Below the pieces are notes generated by a model. It saw only the letters and a program-made list of their open reading frames with translations. It had not been told where the DNA came from and ran no database searches. The position numbers were made by a program, and so were the translations under genes. Shown in pieces: positions 60,585 through 64,000 of a stretch of 64,000 nt of DNA (the stretch's first letter is position 1; each line of letters opens with the position of its first letter). Origin of the DNA: Paramecium pentaurelia (Eukaryota > Ciliophora > Oligohymenophorea > Peniculida > Parameciidae). The stretch lies in contig CAJJDO010000008.1 of assembly GCA_905183005.1 (NCBI GenBank), positions 622,927 to 686,926 on the forward strand, given 5' to 3'.

Positions 60585-61259
60585 ATGAAGCTTTTTATTG
60601 TCATCTTTTTGATTGTTGCAACAAGTGCTATTTCCATAAATTCTAAATGTACAGCAGAAGTTACAAAACTCACTCCAAGATTTTCTTAATTATATGGAAA
60701 TGTAAATGAAAGAAAGTTTGTTTCAAGTATTAAGGAATTAATTGGAATTTTAAAATCTTTAGTTGCTGTAAAAAAATCTTGTACTGGATCAGAAGGAGTT
60801 GATTTGTCTAATTTTAAATAAAAAATAGGAGTATGTTTAAAAGGTGGTTTTGAATTAGCTAGTAATGGTTATAAATCTTACAATGAATTTGAAGAAGATG
60901 GATTCTCAGATATTCTTGTTGATAGTTTAGTTGAAATGTCACATTTAGTGGAACCTGTAATAACAAATTGCTGGGGAGAAGAAGTTAAATCTGTCTTAGG
61001 ATTTGTTTTACCTGATTAATGCATATCAGTTATTGACGATGTTGCAAAAGTCTCCTTATAAATTATAGAATAAAAAGAAAGACCATTGTTAGTGACTAAG
61101 GGATTAATTAATTTGAGAAAAATTTTCAAAGAATCCAAAAAGGCTTGTCCATTTGTTGACACTTTAATTCCAAAGAAACAAAAGAATGATGATGATAATG
61201 AGGATAGTGATTTTTCTGATGATGATGATATGGAAGCATTATTTGAATTATTCTAATGA
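60585..61259 (+). CDS. Secreted or lumenal Cys-containing protein
   Basis: 224 aa, intronless. Clean signal peptide (MKLFIVIFLIVATSAISINS). Mature part is helical with about seven cysteines (CTAEV, SCTGS, VCLKG, TNCWG, DQCIS, ACPFV) that could form disulfides, and ends in an acidic tail (KNDDDNEDSDFSDDDDMEAL). No transmembrane helix after the signal. Could be a trichocyst, secretory-granule or ER lumenal protein; no family recognised. Stop is TAA-TGA, where TAA codes the last Gln. Confidence 0.7.
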
Positions 61260-61375
61260 TCATTATAAAAGGATAATAATTTATTTAATTTATTGTTAAT
61301 AACAATTTAACGATTGACATTATTGAAGATATAAGTTTTATCTTAATTATTATTCAAATAAATTTATTTTGAATT

Positions 61376-62822
61376 ATGAGTTCTCTCTTTGTTAAGTGCA
61401 TGGTTTGCCAACAAAGACCAGCTACTATAAAGTGTAATTAATGTTAATTGGGCTAAACTTATCGATTGTGTTATAGTTGTGATTCTTAGGTACACAATAA
61501 AAACAATCCCTCAGAAGAACAACATAAAACTGAGATTATCCCATATTAAGGTAAAACTATCTTTATTATTATAAGAAATGTATCAAAAGGCAGGATCTGC
61601 CTCAGCTTTGAAAGATTCCTCTTTGAAAGTAACTATATATTTTTGAATTTTTTGTAGTCTAAACCTGAATAGTAATAACAAAAACAATAACCACAAGGTA
61701 TAGCAAAACCTCAATCCTCGGCTTCATCTAAACAATTCTCGAACAACTTTAAATCAATCAAGCCTGATGTACCTTAAAAAGAAGAAATTTTGAATAATTA
61801 AAAACCTGTTAAAGAACCTGTTTAATTGGTTTAATAGTAATCTCTACCAAATAAGTTTACTAATAATTATATTTACCCTTAATCTTAATCCAAACAAAAA
61901 GTAGAACCTAAATAAGAAGAGATCCAAAGGCAAAATAATTCTGCATCTTATATGAGCAATAATTAAAACAATAAATTAAAAGAATAGATCTAAGAAGAAT
62001 AAGATTAAAATAATGAACTTAGGAGAGAGATATAATAAACTAAAGACTAAATAAAAAACATTAATAGTGAAATAGATAAGAAAATGTATAATATTGAGAA
62101 TATTATAGATAACAAAATTCAAGAGATTTTGAAAAGAAAATAAATGATTTAAAGAAAGAAAGTACAGATGAAAAGAAAAAAATAACTAATTTGACTGATG
62201 AAGTTAAGAAATTAACTGAATAAGTTAAAAGTGTAGATTAATAAACTTAAAAAAAATTGGATCTTTAAAAAAAATAATATGAAAAATAGATTAAAGATAT
62301 GGAATAAGTAATCAATGAAAAATAATAATAAATTGATGAAATTGCTGAAGAGTTTTAAAATTATAATCTAGAGGAGATTTAAGCTAAAATGGAAGAAATG
62401 GCAAATGAAATAGATGAAAAGGATTAAATCATAGAAGAATTGAAAAATTAACTTGAATAAGGAGGAGGTTTAGAAGGAGGTGAAAAAAGAGAAGATAATG
62501 ATGAATTAATTTAATAACTTGAATAAAAGGATGAAGAAATTAAGAAATTAGAAGAACTAATAGAAAATTTTAAATAATTATATTAATAGATGTAAGATGA
62601 AAAGTAAGCAATGATGGAAGAGAATGAAAAATTACAAACAGAAAACAATCAATTTAGAGAATTGTTTAGTGTATTTTATAGTTTAATTTTATTAGTAAAA
62701 TCTTCATCTGTTTGGAATTGATCCAAATTAATTGGAAGAGGAAGATGGAGAAGGTGAATAAGAAGGAGAATAATATGAGTAGGATGAAGAAGGTAATTTT
62801 ATTATTTATTCTAGAGAATTGA
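61376..62822 (+). CDS. B-box-like zinc finger plus coiled-coil protein
   Basis: About 440 aa after introns of 25, 29, 23, 25 and 22 nt. The N-terminus has a B-box-like zinc motif (CMVCQQRPATIKCNQCQ, then LCYSCDSQVHNKNNPSEEQH). A Gln/Pro/Ser-rich linker leads to long coiled coils (about 185-410) and an acidic C-terminus (NQLEEEDGEGEQEGEQYEQD). Resembles TRIM/BBX-type B-boxes without a RING. Possibly a scaffold; no named family. Confidence 0.75.
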
Positions 62823-63026
62823 TTATAATAATTCCTATATCATTAATCTAATATTTAAATAATTATTTAATTTTTAAAAGGTTTGTTTTTGATATAATAC
62901 AGCATTCTTATTTAAAAATCAGAATCCAATAGTATTATAAATCAATAATAGTAATTTTTAAGATTTTATATTTTTTTATTAATAAGAATATATAATATTA
63001 TTTTTTTGACAAATAAAATTATATTG
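62823..63026. other. Short spacer before the AGC kinase
   Basis: AT-rich; nothing recognised. Confidence 0.4.
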
Positions 63027-64000
63027 ATGAATTCCTCTTCAATTTAAAATGTTAATGGATTAGATAGATTATAGATGTGCAATAGTAAAGATTTATAGAA
63101 TCAATTTGAAGAGGGCGGTATTTTAAATTTTAATTTCAAGAAAAAGTAATACTCTCTTCAAACATTATAAAAGTGAACTAAAATAATAAGAAATAGGAAA
63201 GAATATTCTTATTAACAAATAGATTTGTGTATAATATAAAATCGGATAGTAAAATATTATAATTTTTTGGTAACAACATTATTTAATCATGAGGTAAGTC
63301 AATTAAAATTCAAAGGAAAATACGTATTTAATTGATATCTGCAATTAGTGTTAGTAATATTGGTACAGAATTTGTATTACATATTCCATAAGAATATGAT
63401 TATAGATTTTAATCAAGCGATTTGTAAATACTTTTTTAATAAATTAGTCGAAAAACAATTCTTGAAACATTAATAATAGTCTATAGTTCATTAACAATAT
63501 CAAAAATGCCATTCTTCTTTAAAGATGATTTCACATTAATATAATATTGTACAACAGAAAAAGATGTTAAAAAAGGGATCAAAAGATATCCTATTGAAAA
63601 ACCAATTGTAATATACTCAATATATTTAGGAACTTGATGTTGTTGAATTTCAAGATTATTAAAAGAATAAACCATTACCATAACAATTAATTTATAAAAA
63701 ACCTGGATTGTAAAAATAATATAGTACTTCACTTATTTCTATTGAACAATTTGATTTAATTAAAGTACTTGGTAGAGGAGCATTTGGGAAAGTATTTTTT
63801 AATTTAATTATAGGTTATGATGTGTGAGAAAAAAGATACAAAAGAATTATTTGCAATTAAATCATTAAGGAAAGAACATATTTTGGATAAGAATCAAGTT
63901 GAACATACAAAGGCCGAAAGAAAATTATTAGAGGAAATTGATCATCCTTTTTTAATATCATTGGAATATGCATTTTAAACATAAGAGAAATTATTTTTTG
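63027..64000 (+). CDS. AGC-family protein kinase with N-terminal PH-like domain (partial)
   Basis: Cut by the window end. After introns of 28 nt (near 63147), 22 nt (near 63293), 22 nt (near 63609) and 22 nt (near 63793), the protein has a myosin-tail/PH-like segment (RIQLISAISVSNIGTEFVLH, IPQEYDYRF), a linker, then an AGC kinase N-lobe: FDLIKVLGRGAFGKV, LFAIKSLRKEHIL, HTKAERKLLEEIDHPFLISL. The PH-like plus AGC order is frequent in ciliate genomes by my recollection. Nothing can be said about the C-lobe. Confidence 0.85.

Noticed and set aside
1..64000. Mobile elements, CRISPR arrays, telomere repeats, viral genes
   Set aside because: No transposase, reverse transcriptase, integrase, repeat-spacer array or telomeric G4T2/G3T3 repeat was seen; the many short A/T repeats are compositional.

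Overview
The window reads as macronuclear DNA of a ciliate, most likely Paramecium. It is very AT-rich. TGA is the only stop codon, TAA and TAG read as glutamine throughout, and genes are cut by tiny introns (mostly 22-28 nt, GTA...TAG). With this code and intron model most genes below were re-read by eye, and for nearly all of them the exon sum is an exact multiple of three. A standard-code gene finder sees only scraps here. Coordinates run from first to last base of each gene, introns included.

The gene layout is dense. 1-6.2 kb: an ARMC9-like ciliary gene and a divergent NAD(P) transhydrogenase (NNT), disturbed by a false 1,130-bp duplication around a single N at 1977. 6.3-13 kb: a hypothetical gene, a two-PHD chromatin protein, a Mei2-like RRM protein and a double cNMP-binding protein. 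13-23 kb: a 1,387-aa coiled-coil protein, a hypothetical gene and MON2. 23-26.3 kb: sparse, with a glutamine-free ORF and a BAH-PHD reader. 26-32.3 kb: a polyQ pseudokinase, a CTD-type phosphatase, a p24/GOLD cargo receptor and TRM6. 32.4-35.4 kb: two tandem FLVCR-like MFS transporters. 35.6-42.4 kb: a small coiled-coil gene, a C9orf85/DUF2039 gene, a cyclic-nucleotide-type K+ channel with a C-terminal zinc knuckle, a possible Tim44-like protein and a disordered protein.

42.5-48.4 kb: tRNA-Pro(UGG), an A20/AN1 protein and several unassigned or uncertain genes. 48.5-59.7 kb: a PH-kinase, an ammonium transporter, a LIN54/tesmin CXC protein, mitochondrial ribosomal protein mL54, a WD-like protein overlapping an upstream kinase, and coiled-coil genes. 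59.8-64 kb: two small genes, a zinc-finger/coiled-coil protein and the start of an AGC kinase cut by the window end.

The content is ordinary housekeeping, signalling and ciliary genes with no operon logic. I found no mobile element, CRISPR array, virus or evident new system. The most useful observations are the assembly duplication, candidate 16-19 nt introns, the channel/zinc-knuckle combination with a possible frameshift, the paralog pair with an odd splice site, and the 28-codon TAA glutamine tract.
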